Assembly: GCA_032622095.1 (NCBI GenBank)
Contig: CP136061.1
Location: 49,233,797 to 49,297,796, forward strand
Source of the DNA: Siphonodentalium dalli
Lineage: Eukaryota; Mollusca; Scaphopoda; Gadilida; Siphonodentaliidae
DNA length: 64,000 bases
Direction of reading: 5' to 3'
Shown one piece after another: positions 1 through 11,230 of the stretch. The translations under genes and the position numbers were made by a program. Positions within the stretch are counted from its first letter, which is position 1. The number at the start of each line of letters is the position of its first letter. Below the pieces are notes generated by a model. The model was given only the letters and a program-made list of their open reading frames with translations, made no database searches and had not been told where the DNA came from.

Positions 1-740
1 AAATTTGATAATAATCGGTTTAGTCTCCGATTGCTACCACACTAATAAAAAATCATCCCAATGGTATGAGGAGTCTAATGGTGTGGCTTAAATCTGTCAA
101 ATGTGGCCTCATTCGAGTCAGGGGTGCATTGAAAGGGAGAGGGGCACCAAAATTGATGCACAATTTTTTTAGTGCCAATTTCCACCAAATTGATACACGT
201 TCTTATCCGTGATACGAGGAATCTAATCGTGTGCTTTAAAGACGCCATAGTGGTGCTGTTTGGGTGAAAGATGGGGAAGGTAGGGGTGGTCACCAAATTT
301 GATAAAAAAAACTTGTTTAGTCGCCGATTATCACCAAACTTATAAATAATCATCTCCATGATATCAGGAGTGTAATTGTTTGGTTTAAGGATGTCACAAG
401 TGGGGCCATTCGAGTTAGTGGTGTATAGAGGTGAGAGGGACACACAAAATGATATCAACAATTGATTTAATAAACTATTTTTAGCCCAGATTTTCAACAA
501 ATTTATATATTATTCTTCTCTGTGATACGAGGAATATCATCGTGTGATTTAAAGACGCCAAATTGCTGTCGTTTGTGTGAGAGATGTGGGGTCATAACTA
601 TTCTCAGAATTTGTTTAGTTGCTAATTACCACCAAACCTATATATAATCATCTCCAGTATATCATGCATCCATGAGTCTAATGGGCGTGGTTTAAATATG
701 TCAAAAGTTACCAAAAGCTGATACAAAATGTCAGAAACAT
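1..740. repeat. Degenerate dimeric satellite, about 150 bp monomer
   Basis: Monomers begin with a 'tttagtcnccgatt'-like segment near 21, 168, 314, 477 and 616, so spacing is about 140-160 bp. Copies at 21, 314 and 616 resemble one another more than those at 168 and 477, giving an A-B-A-B-A order. Each monomer has a 'gtgata(c)gagga(g)tctaat' block followed by 'gtttaaagacgcca'-like text. The array runs off the left edge. Long open frames here are a by-product of the repeat. Confidence 0.7.
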
Positions 741-2090
741 GTGAATATTTTGTCAATTTCAAAAGCGTTTCTGTGGATATCTGAGTCCGTTTTCAGATCG
801 AAAATATTTCCAACAAATTATTGTTTATGTTTTAGTTCATTATTATTTTTTCCTCGTTTTATTTACAAGACAGTTTTTGTTTTACTGTACCACAAGCAAA
901 TATTATCAGGAAGTTCTATATAAACACTCGGGTGAAACTATTTGTTTCCAATACCGGTATATCAATCCTCAACGACACGAATATTGACTGTCATATGTCA
1001 ATTTACAAATAATTCTATAATATCAAATGACAAAATTATTTATGATTGATAATATGATAGGATTGATTTTATTGTACGCACCAAATGAATCAGACTCATT
1101 TTACTTACAATATTTATCTATTGAAACATTATATTCTATGCGAAACACGTACTTCCGCTCGATTTAGGGTAGGTGATAAGTATAGATGTGGGTTATGAGA
1201 GAAATATTTACATCAGCTGGTCAGTGTGTGTGTAACCAGCATTTATAAAAGAAAATTACCAGACATTTGTACATTAACGTAATTGTTTAAACGAATCCCT
1301 GTGAAATCTATATTATTGAAATATCTCGCCAAACATGGGTGCACTGTTATGTAGAGTGAGATGTCATAATGACAACAAACTGAATATGCTTTATTTACTT
1401 AATTCAACTTGGAGTTCATTATACATACTTGTATATTTAGCTGCGTATAAATAGAACGGCTGGTTGCTTTTACGCAACCAACAATTTAAACCATAAAATC
1501 ATCTAGCTAATAATTGTGGTATAAGAATACAAGAGCGTCAAATTATGAAATTACTTAGATAGTAACAAATTTTAAGAGACAATTCTTGACATTGTATTCA
1601 TTGTTGAAAATGAGCATTTTAAATTAAATTTGAAACAATTAAATTTTATTTATAAATTTGGACTCTCGAGTTTTCAAATTTTTTTTATTAAAATTGATAT
1701 TTAAAACTTTAGTTACCTTTTTAACATTAAATTCAAAATTTTAACTTATGAATTTTTGTTATGTTATATCCAACTTTTCAGCCATTTGTTAGAACACGAT
1801 ATTACCGCACAAACTACCGAAACCATTTGCGAGCATATAATATGAACAAACAAAAGAAAATATTAATGCCAACTAAAATAAAATGCCACAACAAAACATG
1901 ACACGGATTAACAAATATGCATATATATAATTAAATATATGAAATTGTTTTATATTATAAAAGATTTTATCTGACAATTCTTTATTCATTGACGAAATCA
2001 ATCCAGGCCAAATATACCCGAAAAAGCCCACCGCAAGTAATACTGCGGCAACCGTTTGATGTCGCAGATTATTCACACCTCCTGCACTGT
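741..2090. other. AT-rich non-coding stretch
   Basis: No exon, RNA gene or clear repeat was recognised. About 1600-1760 is especially A/T-rich. Short open frames lack any family signature. Confidence 0.5.
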
Positions 2091-2109
2091 CCCCGAAAAG
2101 TGTAGGTGC

Positions 2110-2440
2110 CGCTCTGCATGGAGATGCAGACCACGATGTAAACACGGATGACCATGTCATAAACATGGATGACCACGGCATGATTAAGGATTACCACGGC
2201 ATGAACACGACTTCAACACGGATGACCACGGCATGCACTCAGATGACCACAGCATGTACACGCCGTGTTCAGACCGTTTTTGAACACGTTGGGCATTTTG
2301 CCGAAATTGACCAGGCTAAGAACACGACATCAACACGGATGACCATGGCGTGAACTCGGATGACCACGGCATGTACACGCCATGTTCAGACCGTTTTTGA
2401 ACATGCTGGCCATTTTGCCGAAAATGACCGAGCTAAGAAT
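2110..2440. repeat. Nested tandem repeat (about 21 bp inside about 120 bp)
   Basis: A short unit of the form 'acggatgaccacggcatg' recurs from 2140 to 2375. It sits inside a longer unit that ends in 'cagaccgtttttgaacac' and 'cattttgccgaaa'. That longer unit occurs at about 2202-2321 and again at about 2322-2438. The open frame across it is caused by the repeat. Confidence 0.75.
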
Positions 2441-2599
2441 ACGGCGAGATCAGCGGTGACGCGTGGTTTTGAAAAAACCACACGGTCCGTGCACTGTAGG
2501 ACAAATACGGAACTGGGAAACTGACTAATTTAAAAGCAACTTCCGCTTATTACTTTCGATTTATATGGCAGTTCTGAAGGCCGTTGACATGAAAAGACT

Positions 2600-2870
2600 C
2601 TTCAGACTCAATAACAAGAACATCGCTAGGGCATGGCAAAAAAAAACCCGTGGTAATTTCAACAAAGGGCCATAACTCTGGTTAAAATTGGCAGGCGGAA
2701 TCTAAATTTGAACTTTATCTTTATTTTGGGTTAGTAATCTCACATCCCAAATTTCATTCCATTCAGTTCAGACGGGCAGAACTCAAATTCGAACTTGACC
2801 TGTTTTTTGTGCCAGTAAACCATATACCAAATTTCATTCCATTCAGTTCAGACCATTGACGTATGTTCAG
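2600..2870 (+). repeat. Dispersed repeat, copy 1
   Basis: Contains 'catcgctagggc', 'gccataactc', 'aaaattggcaggcgga' and 'ttcattccattcagttcaga' in order. The same blocks recur at 35590-35770, so this is a dispersed family. No coding content is visible. Confidence 0.65.
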
Positions 2871-2957
2871 ACTTACCAGCTTACTAAAGTTATATCATCT
2901 GGAAAACAAAAAAAGTGAACAGACAGATGACCAAAAAAATGGACAGACTACCCGGAG

Positions 2958-3045
2958 TACGGTCCTGCGAATATTCGATATTCGATTCGAGAGTCAAATT
3001 CGATTCGAAATTTCCAACTCGAAATTTCGAATATACAAACATATA
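2958..3045 (+). repeat. 'ggtcctgcgaat' / cgaat-rich dispersed repeat
   Basis: 'ggtcctgcgaat' followed by repeated 'attcgattcga' text. An inverted relative lies at 10560-10628, just after the putative THUMPD3-like exon. Confidence 0.5.
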
Positions 3046-3409
3046 AAAAGTACTAGTAGGCTGTTTACGGACAAGTACACAGGTCAATCTTAGCTGTTTC
3101 TGTGCCATATCATTCCCGAAAATTATGAATATATGCAGCTTATAATTCTTATTGTACATCGCGAACGTTCGCATGATATTAAATATAAGTATAGCCAGTA
3201 ATTAGCCAATATAGGACGACTAAATACATCTGAATTCTAGCTTTGAACATGATAGCCAAAAGCTCGGAGATCGCCGATGGACTGACGACGCACGTAAATT
3301 AGAATAGCGATGAGACTGAGCAACCGCTAGCATTATCCGCTGACTATACGTCTCAGATTCCGCGTTATGTAATATCGCTGAGAATGTAAACAACACGTGT
3401 TTCCGGCGT

Positions 3410-3847
3410 CGAAAAGTGCACGTGGGCGGTGTTTTCTTTTGAAGTTGACTTTCAGTTTCGGAGCGTTGCTTGAAACTTGACAATTTGTTGTCCGTTATTC
3501 ATGTTTATTTTAAACACGATAAAAGCTGCATGCAGTGCTGGAACTTACATGTGTGATGAATGCAACATGGTATGTAAATCGCAAACGTCTTGGACAACGA
3601 CCCATCTAAGCATCCAGCACTACATAAACAGGCTACCCTGCGACTGTTGTTGCATCTTCAAGTTTATAACAACGGGTGTTTCCCAGTGGCGATTTGCAAT
3701 TGTGCATGTACATGCAAACTCTAAAAATTGCGTGTGATTTTAATTCCGATAATCCGTTTAGTGGTTATATATTTAATCGTCGTGACGACCGCATGGACGT
3801 TTTAATGTTTTTTTTCTCTCGACAATTCTCAATTGAAGTTAATAGTA
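3410..3847 (+). pseudogene. Eroded C2H2 zinc-finger-like segment, copy 1
   Basis: An open frame from 3477 to 3737 includes CDECNMV followed by THLSIQH, and then CDCC...FKF...HVH. The spacing recalls two tandem C2H2 fingers. The segment is 438 bp and recurs nearly identically at 12998-13435. Most differences between the two copies change the amino acid, including loss of a finger histidine and other cysteines. That argues against present coding constraint. A 6.6 kb transposon interrupts this copy at 3848; its remaining part is 10434-10491. The zinc-finger assignment is an inference from spacing only. Confidence 0.35.
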
Positions 3848-4608
3848 CAGTCATTCAGGCAGTAAAGGGTCACTTTTTATGTTTGTGCTGCACCTGTCTG
3901 TATGCAAGTACAATGGATACAAATTTATATATCATTTTGTTCATAAATCCTAGCTCTATCATACATCCTATGTGATGTTCACAAATTTTGCTCTTTCTGT
4001 TTAAAATATGCGATCAAAGATAGCACGAAATTCAGGCAATAAGGGGTCAATTCAGGCAGTAAAGGGTCACCTTTCGTTTGAGCTGTATATATCACAATTT
4101 ATGGCTGTTTGTGTGTTATTAAACCACAAATAACATGTGCAAGATGTATTTATTCCAATTAAAAGTTTTGTATCAAACACAAACTTGTTTACTATAGACT
4201 CCATTTCAGAATCAACAGAATGTAAACAAAACGTTCTGTAAAAGACAGCTTTGCATGGTCACTAGGACGTAACAACTACAGATACAGATGTTCAAAACAA
4301 TTACCAAGGCACAGACGATATATGTGTACGTCATCATCAGGAAACTAATTCTATGTTTTTGATGATGATAATTAGAGCTTACAGAATCACAATCAATAAC
4401 TGATTTGTAGAAAAATTATTTGCTGAGAAATATGTTTTTATTTATTTTTTATATTGGAAATACAAAATCAAATTAGTAATTACATTTGTTCCCAACATAA
4501 TATGGCCCTATGTACAGTTAATAGCATTCACTTACAAGTCACACATAATATGTAGTAGTGTTATAGTGTACGTGTGATTGAATGTTTTGTGTTCATAATA
4601 CAAACATA

Positions 4609-4632
4609 TAGTAGTAGTAGTAGTAGTAGTAT
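4609..4632. repeat. (TAG)n microsatellite
   Basis: About eight uninterrupted TAG/GTA triplets. Confidence 0.9.
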
Positions 4633-6100
4633 AATCAGAGCAGAGGTGGCAACAGTTGGGGTGGATGGTGTGCAGTCAGGATAGGACAGCTTCATTCTTT
4701 CTATAGGATAAACAGGGGTAAAGGCAATAAACTGATATAAAACACTGAAAAGTGGAAATTTACCAGAACAGAAGGTGGCAGACAAGATCATTTGATCGTT
4801 TCAAGCACCTTGAGAGATTGCATCCCAAATCCCAAGTGGATCAGTCATAAGATGCATTGTGGATTGTACTGTCTTGAGTTGCCTCAAGTTACTGCCTATA
4901 ACTTTATATTTAATTACATATCTTTAACTCACATTTTGTACTCATATTTAATTGTCAGTGAAATATCAAAGGGCAATATTTATTTTCGGACAGTACACAT
5001 TTTATATGTTTTGTAGTTTTTAAATTAATTAATGACACAAACACACACAAAACTGACAACATATTCATTTGGCCTACATGTTTATATGACCATGAGGAGC
5101 AAATGTTGTGTACTCATTTCATTGCAACATGTGCAGCACTTATCTGTGCTTGACATATACATGTATCAAATTAATATCACTGGTTTGTGAGCTGGCCACT
5201 TATCGCTTTATTTGTGGATCACGATTCAAGCAATTTAGATTACATTTGTATTTAACATATACATCAAGAAAGAAGCAAACACAAAACTAGGACTTGCAAT
5301 TACTTTCATTTTGCTCTGATCCAGAAAAACAAAGGTGAACGTTACTACCAAGGACGTCACGAATGACAGTGAGTGTTGGGTATATCTCGCCACTGGTATG
5401 AGTAGGCCCCCTATACCCATTTCCACCAAGCACCCCACCCACCCTCAGTTGTGTGTTAATTTTAAATTTGCTCAGCCCCATCCCAATATAATCGACCTGC
5501 CAACTAGCACTGCATGAAGTGCCTGATTAATCCCTGTCAGAGGTTACTATCACAGCAGTTACATGGCACACGATATATGTACTAATATATCTATTTATAA
5601 CGGAACAATTGAAATTACAAAATTATCATTTGGTGTTTATATATTCTTTTTATTTTGTGGTTTTCTTGGGGAGGATTACTATATGGCTTGGGCACTCCAT
5701 TTGGTGGATGCACCTTATCATATACATATGGGCACCATCCCTTGGGCGAGATCGAACATCCTGAATCCAGGTAATTATATTCACACCCTCCTTAAGGATG
5801 TAGGTCTGGTGTTTGGGGTGACTCTCCCCCTCCCCAACATTGATAAAAATGTTCAAGCTAGAGAATCATGCCTGATCCGGTCCAACACAACTTTTATAGT
5901 TTATATAGAGCATATATACACCACAAATTGTCCACAATTACCCGCATCTATTATAGGTTGAAATTGTTCTCAATTATTTATATGTATGCCCAAACCAGTT
6001 ATTATACCGGTATAGTGGGGAATAAGTTGTTTTTATACCAACTGGCAACAGCAGAATATTTTTTTCTATTTTTTGTTCTGAAAGTGTCCATTATTTGGGA
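4633..6100. other. Interior of the 6.6 kb transposon, nothing recognised
   Basis: No transposase, exon or RNA gene was recognised. Open frames of up to 132 codons are low in complexity and match no known family. Confidence 0.5.
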
Positions 6101-6104
6101 AATT

Positions 6105-6360
6105 TTCCAACCTTAGGGGTTGTGGGGTTCGACATTTCCAAAGGTTGGAAAGTTTGAGTCACCAGATAAACATTTACAAACAAAGGGCGGGGTTTTGGGA
6201 GATTTGTCTGGTTCAATGGGGGGGGGGGTGGGGTAATTGGAAATTCCAAGGTGGAGGTCACAAATGAAGAAACTCAGGCCACATCTCTGTCCCTCGCACA
6301 CCCCTTGTGTGTGGGTTAATAATTTGGCTTGGATACCCCCCCCCCCCCCACAACATGTAC
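6105..6360. repeat. G-run-associated dispersed repeat
   Basis: 'ggttcaatggggg' with an 11-G run (6218-6228), then a 14-C run at 6336-6349. Similar 'gtggttcaatggggg' text occurs at 49790-49810. No coding content. Confidence 0.55.
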
Positions 6361-6576
6361 CTCAAGAATTCCAACTGCTAGAATTTTTCAACTTGGCACC
6401 CTATATAGCTGGAAATGTTCCAACTGATAGCCCTTACCGAAATCACAAGCCCTCGGTAAGCATTCAGGAAGGATTCGAATGCTTACAAATGAAGACTTAA
6501 ATGAATCCTTATCTCAATCAATGCAATGGGCCAGTTACAGGCAAAATAAGCACTCGAAACAGAATTTAGCCCTCAA

Positions 6577-6673
6577 TAGGGCCGACTTATTTAAATGAGC
6601 TAAGTACTCCCATAAGCACTCGAAGGCTTATTAAGCCTTCGAGGGTTTAGCTCATTTAAATAAGTCGGCCCTA
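6577..6673. repeat. Nested perfect palindrome (26 bp arms)
   Basis: Arms 6577-6602 and 6648-6673 are exact inverse complements of 26 nt. The 45-nt loop contains another palindrome, with 12-nt arms 'ctcgaaggctta' / 'taagccttcgag' around one base. Confidence 0.85.
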
Positions 6674-6726
6674 TAGAAGGCTTGTTGGTTCCCGTAAGCA
6701 CTCGAAGGCTAAATAAGACTTCATAA

Positions 6727-6782
6727 TTTGCATATAAGGCTTCGAAGGCTTATATTTAAGGCTTCGAAGCCTTATATGCAAA
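6727..6782. repeat. Perfect 21 bp inverted repeat
   Basis: Arms 6727-6747 and 6762-6782 are exact inverse complements, separated by 14 nt. They are rich in 'aaggcttcgaag', the same vocabulary as the palindrome 50 bp upstream. Confidence 0.85.
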
Positions 6783-6839
6783 TGATGAAGGCTTAAATGA
6801 AGCCTTACGAACCATGTCTCGAATCCTTAAATTGGTCCC

Positions 6840-9240
6840 CGAATGCTAAAGATTATGGTGAAATGATGGCCTGTTTTCATAGAGTTACCTATACTGCATG
6901 GAAATGAGGGATAACTCTATGCAGGATGCATGGGAATATGGGTGCTGTCATCAAAATTGGATATCCATTCTGGAGATGCTAGAAATAACAAAACAATTAT
7001 GAAGTGATAACAATTTTATATTTGTGAAATGAACAATTTTGAGTATATATGTATATCAAGAATTTATGTTAGCTGTCACTATCATGTCCATGTTTAATGC
7101 AATTTGATTTCTGTACTCTCAGGCTCCGTGTAGGTCGCCCCTTAAGCTAATAAATTGTTTAGGATATATGTCAATTCCACTGGCGATGCATGTAGTCTCA
7201 GTCTTCTTTTCTGGGAGTCGTTTTCAAATTCTGAAATGAGAAATAGTAAACAAATTTTAAATTATGTTTACATCAGAAATAACTGAAATGATATTATTTG
7301 TTTCAGAAAATGAGTTATGTGAATGATACAGTTGTTTGTAAATATATCAAAGTTGTATTGGACTGAATATTAATATTTTTAGCTAGCATTGAACTATTAA
7401 AATGCCCAAAAAATGATATTGGTGATGTTTTTTGTGGATTTAACATCTGATAAACCAACCTTTGAGTGATACTCAGTTTATGATATCAAAATGCAGGCAT
7501 ATATCCAAAATTGAGATTAGATAGCTGATTAGATATTCTAAATGTGTGCATTAACTGGAAGGAAATGGTTCAAATAATAAGAAAATAAGATATCCAATTT
7601 ATAATATAATGATATAGTTTTACAATGCTAATAACTTACTTTTTGCATTAATGCCCTTTGCTGTCATTTTCTTGTTAAATAGGAAATCATTGGACCATGC
7701 AGCGATATGGTCTCATATAGGTTCCTATATCAATATTGCTCCTATAGGATATACATCCAACATGGCGGCGCGTCCCGTATCCAATCACGTGATTAAGAAC
7801 GCTCTATATTTCTAGTTTTGGAACCCATTGGCTCCCCTGCATTTAAATTACCATAGGTTCAAACAAGACGTGTATAATGTACTTGTTCAATATATGCCAA
7901 CATTATCTTCCTCTGAAATTGATGTTACCATGCATATACTAATAATTAATTAATTATGAATAATAAATAGATTATGTACACTGAAAATTCATAAAACACC
8001 AGAAGTCCACACAACCTTTTTAGTATTTACCCAAATATCAATTCATGCAGTTAATTGTCAACAGATGGAGATTGTCAGTTTAAAAATCAATGCACAAAAT
8101 TGAGCAGTTATTTTAAAGAAAAATTATGATACCATGCATCTATTTAATGCTGAATTTTTAAAATAACAGTTAAATAGATGGTATAATTATTTTCTTTGCT
8201 GACCCCAACATTATTTTTGTAACTCCATGCAAATTGTAATGCTGACAATTAATTGACCTGTATCTGTCAGGCAACCTCAGCAAAATTTCATATTTTTTGG
8301 AGACCTGTCAATTTAAAATGTTATTAACTATAAATTAAATTGCCAGTGATTTATAATACTTAAATTACGAATAAAGTATAAATATAAACATCATCCTATA
8401 TGTTATAATTTGATAAAATAAATGCAAAGTATTTTCTCACCTGAATTTAAACTATAAGTAAATAATCCTGCATGTGACATAAAGAAAACCAATATAAAAC
8501 ATGACTTCCCATTGTGAGCCATCCAAAGTTTGTGAAATTTGAGAAAATTCCATCTGGTCTCAATTTGCATTGAGGGAAAGTCAGGGTGATTACATAACAG
8601 GAACTCATAGACACAGAGTGAAGCAGTTGTCCCAATTAAATAGTAGGATTGATTACAATGTTAAAGTGATTTAATTATTACTGGCAATGAGATGAATCAG
8701 ACTTATACAGGGATGTGGCTAGAGGGTCTCCATTGGTACCTTGGATGATATAGACTAGCTGTTCTGAATTATAAGTGGGCCAACACATCTTGAGAAAAAT
8801 ATAGAGATCTTGAGAAAATTGCAAAATCTCCTATAAAATTATTTATTGCTTTAGGTTGTCTCAAAATGTTCTTATCCATGGCAATTTTCCTATAGGAAAT
8901 ACGGTCCTATAATTTTCCTAATGTGAATCGTCATTTCCAATATGAATTTCCTATAGGTTCCTATATGACATTTCCATATGGGGTCCTACAAGTTGAAAAA
9001 TTATTAATTGTATTAATTATTTAATTAATTTTAATTTATTAAAATTCGGATTAAACCACAATATTTACACCATGTGAAACTTGACAAATTCTGAATATTT
9101 TCAAATGTATATTGCCAAACAAATTGTTAAAACTACAAATTTGCCATATAATTATTAATTTTTCCATATATTTCTCCATGTTGGACTTGGTTAATTTGCA
9201 GCTACAGATTCAGAACAGTTTTGTATTGAAATATTCTAAG
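6840..9240. other. Non-coding interior, AT-rich
   Basis: No gene recognised. A 'catggcggcgcg' segment next to CCAAT and CACGTG (about 7760-7795) looks promoter-like, but no reading frame or splice site downstream supports a gene. Confidence 0.4.
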
Positions 9241-9429
9241 TCGAGCATCGAGGGCTAAGAGGCCAACAATATATTGAAGCCTTAATTTGAATGCTGATTT
9301 TAGAGTCATATGTCTGGCTGAAGTCTAAATTTTATTAGTTAACAGAAAATGTTAGCCTTCGCCACAAGCCCTCATTTTCCAGAGTGCTTATGTGGGAGAC
9401 CTAAGGATTCGATTCCTTATCGAGTGCTT

Positions 9430-9600
9430 ATACCTGCACTGCATCTTAATCACTCGAGTCCTAAGCGATGCATTCGAGTCCTAAGCGAGTGCTTACTGTG
9501 ATCGATATAAGCACTCGAGTCCTAAGCGAGTGCTTACTGTGATCGATATAAGCACTCGAGTCCTAAGCGAATGCTTATTGTGATTGACATAAGCACTCGA
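9430..9600. repeat. 41 bp tandem repeat with internal palindrome
   Basis: A unit 'cactcgagtcctaagcgagt' plus 'gcttactgtgatcgatataag' occurs about three times, with decayed copies at the edges. Each unit holds the inverted pair 'gcactcg' / 'cgagtgc'. Confidence 0.8.
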
Positions 9601-10433
9601 ATCCTTGGCGAATCCTTGTTGAAGGCTTATTAAGCCTTCATGCTCGGTAAGGGAGCCCAGTCTGGAGTAAACTACATACCCACATATAAAAAATAGTGTA
9701 TCAGTATCAGTATGAATCTGAGTGTATGTTTTATACATAGACTGCTGATAGCCATTCCAATCTAATTATTTTACAACCATTGGAAAACATTTGACTGTTG
9801 GTCTAAAAGTAAAAAAAACATTCACTCTTCGTTCAATTCTGGTTGTAAAATTCAACTATAAGAACAATTTCAACATATATTATGTCTCAAATTGCCAATG
9901 ACGGCATGAAATGTTACTATGTTTTATTATTTCCAACGTATGCTAATCATTAGAATTCAATTGACATGTTTGTATTCAGTCCGTGATAGCACGTGTGATC
10001 GAATGTAAACAAAAGCATGTGACCCGCTATTGACAACGGAAGTAGGTCGAAGCAAATTAAATGTTTACACAATAAGACAAATTTTACTTTTATGGGGGTC
10101 TGGGAGTTGAAAAATCAATAATTTGTTAATATTTTACGGTGCTTAGTTTGGGTGTATTTTATTCTGTTTTGTATTGGCAGCAGCCGATCTGCAACTTGAC
10201 ATATTTTGTTGACCTACTTTTCTCCGATCCGTTTCCACTGTCCGTCAAAAAAATTGAATTAAATCGGAAATTACCATCGGAACTCGCCACAAATTGCACA
10301 TGATCTCCAACACGTATTCATTCTCAAGAATCAACATGATTTTGGGAGATCAAGTGCATCTGTGGCTTTTGCCACGACGATAAACGGCAACTGACCCGTT
10401 ACTGCCTGTGACCCGTTACTGCCCGAATGACTG

Positions 10434-10491
10434 TATCAGGAACGACGGTTGATCGCCACATAAATTATGATGGAACTTCATGAAAGTTCAT
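10434..10491 (+). pseudogene. Right part of the interrupted zinc-finger-like segment
   Basis: Matches 13434-13491 nearly exactly ('tcaggaacgacggttgatc', then 'cacataa'). Together with 3410-3847 it reconstitutes the segment present uninterrupted at 12998-13491. Confidence 0.75.
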
Positions 10492-10637
10492 AGAACGTTT
10501 CACAAATCGTCTAATCATTGACATTAAATGCCTAATTGAGACTGCAACACACAGGTATGATTCGATTCGATCAGATTTTGTCGACTCGATTCAATATTCG
10601 ATTCGATCAAAATCTCCAATTCGCAGGACCCTGGTAC

Positions 10638-10911
10638 GGGGTCCAAAAAACTTATCGACTTTCAAGAGAGTATAATCTATAGCTGAACTTCTGAATTCAG
10701 ATATTGCAGCTGAAATTTCACATTTCGGATTATCATTTCCAGACCTGTTCATTTGTTTACAAATTACATTTTTTGATTTTTCAACAGGCACATCAATTAA
10801 AATGCGTCCCGTGGCATCTTTTTTTGAAGGACCAATTTTCTCTCTAGCTTCCTCGCTAGCAATTTCTTCGAATCCTGTAACAACCGTTGCCTCGATAGAA
10901 CAATTATCCAT
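10638..10911 (-). CDS. First coding exon of a THUMPD3-like tRNA methyltransferase (partial)
   Basis: Minus-strand frame beginning at ATG 10911. Residues 7-27 (EATVVTGFEEIASEEAREKI) resemble the N-terminal start of THUMPD3-type proteins. In that family a 'TGFE..A..E.REK.G' stretch precedes the THUMP domain of a class I SAM-dependent tRNA guanosine-N2 methyltransferase. 'GRILIDVPVE' at 35-44 and 'LLKVDKFF' at 82-89 also suit that family. The frame runs to 10591, but similarity seems to stop near residue 90. A weak GT donor at 10637-10636 is possible. A cgaat-rich repeat and the 6.6 kb transposon follow downstream. No further exon was recognised on the minus strand to the left edge, so the rest lies outside the window or this is a fragment. 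Confidence 0.55.
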
Positions 10912-10960
10912 CTTTGCAAATATTGTGGTGATTCAAGTTGTTCGCATGCTCACTATGGGC

Positions 10961-10973
10961 GCAGACATCTTGG
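10961..10973 (-). promoter_or_regulatory. YY1-like motif upstream of the THUMPD3-like exon
   Basis: On the minus strand 'ccaagatgtctgc' lies about 50 bp before the ATG. It resembles the AAGATGGCGGC motif common at start sites of housekeeping genes. One key position differs. Confidence 0.35.
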
Positions 10974-11104
10974 TTTATAAAATATCCAGCAATTACGGAA
11001 ACGAAACGAACCGATTGAGCGGTATCAGGAATTTGTGTCAGGTATAAATGATGTTGATACAGTGGCAGCCTATGAGTCAGCGTCTACAAAAAACCATGCG
11101 TGGA

Positions 11105-11230
11105 CCAGGGGAGGGGGGGGGGGTAGTTGTGTCTGGCGTTTTCGGGTACAGTACCAACCACACCCAAACCTGCAAAAAACATTATGTTTTACTCCCAAAA
11201 TTTGGACAACCAACCCAAAATTTTTCACTA
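11105..11230. repeat. G-run dispersed repeat
   Basis: An 11-G run (11113-11123) followed by 'ccaaacctgcaaaaaac' and 'cccaaaatttggacaacc'. Its inverse vocabulary ('gcaggtttggggg') recurs near 52905-52925. Open frames across it are spurious. Confidence 0.45.

Larger units (their letters stand above)
6431..9653. mobile_element. Putative 3.2 kb nested non-autonomous element
   Basis: Starts CCCTTACCGA and ends with the exact inverse TCGGTAAGGG. 'taagcactcga' motifs occur near both ends (6547, 6613, 6695 on the left; 9507, 9548, 9589 on the right), as expected for subterminal transposase-binding repeats. No convincing target duplication was found and the interior has no coding frame. It would be nested in the 3848-10433 transposon. 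Confidence 0.4.
3848..10433. mobile_element. 6.6 kb TIR DNA transposon, TA target duplication, non-autonomous or decayed
   Basis: The left end reads CAGTCATTCAGGCAGTAAAG and the right end is its imperfect inverse, ending in GAATGACTG; the TIR is about 27 bp. TA flanks both sides (3846-3847 and 10434-10435). The 'ggcagtaaagggtcac' motif recurs subterminally near 4030-4070, and inverted near 10388-10420. The paralogous segment at 12998-13491 lacks the element and carries a single TA at 13434-13435, which fixes the boundaries. TA duplication with CAGT/ACTG ends would suit a Tc1/mariner-like mobiliser. No transposase frame is visible, and another element appears nested at 6431-9653. Confidence 0.85.

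Noticed and set aside
75-500. 141-codon minus-strand open frame
   Set aside because: It lies across three satellite monomers and has no motif.
5563-5961. 132-codon plus-strand open frame
   Set aside because: No family signature, A/T-biased and within the transposon interior.
7755-7800. Promoter with YY1, CCAAT and E-box-like motifs
   Set aside because: No coding exon, splice donor or RNA gene could be attached to it; motif co-occurrence alone is weak.
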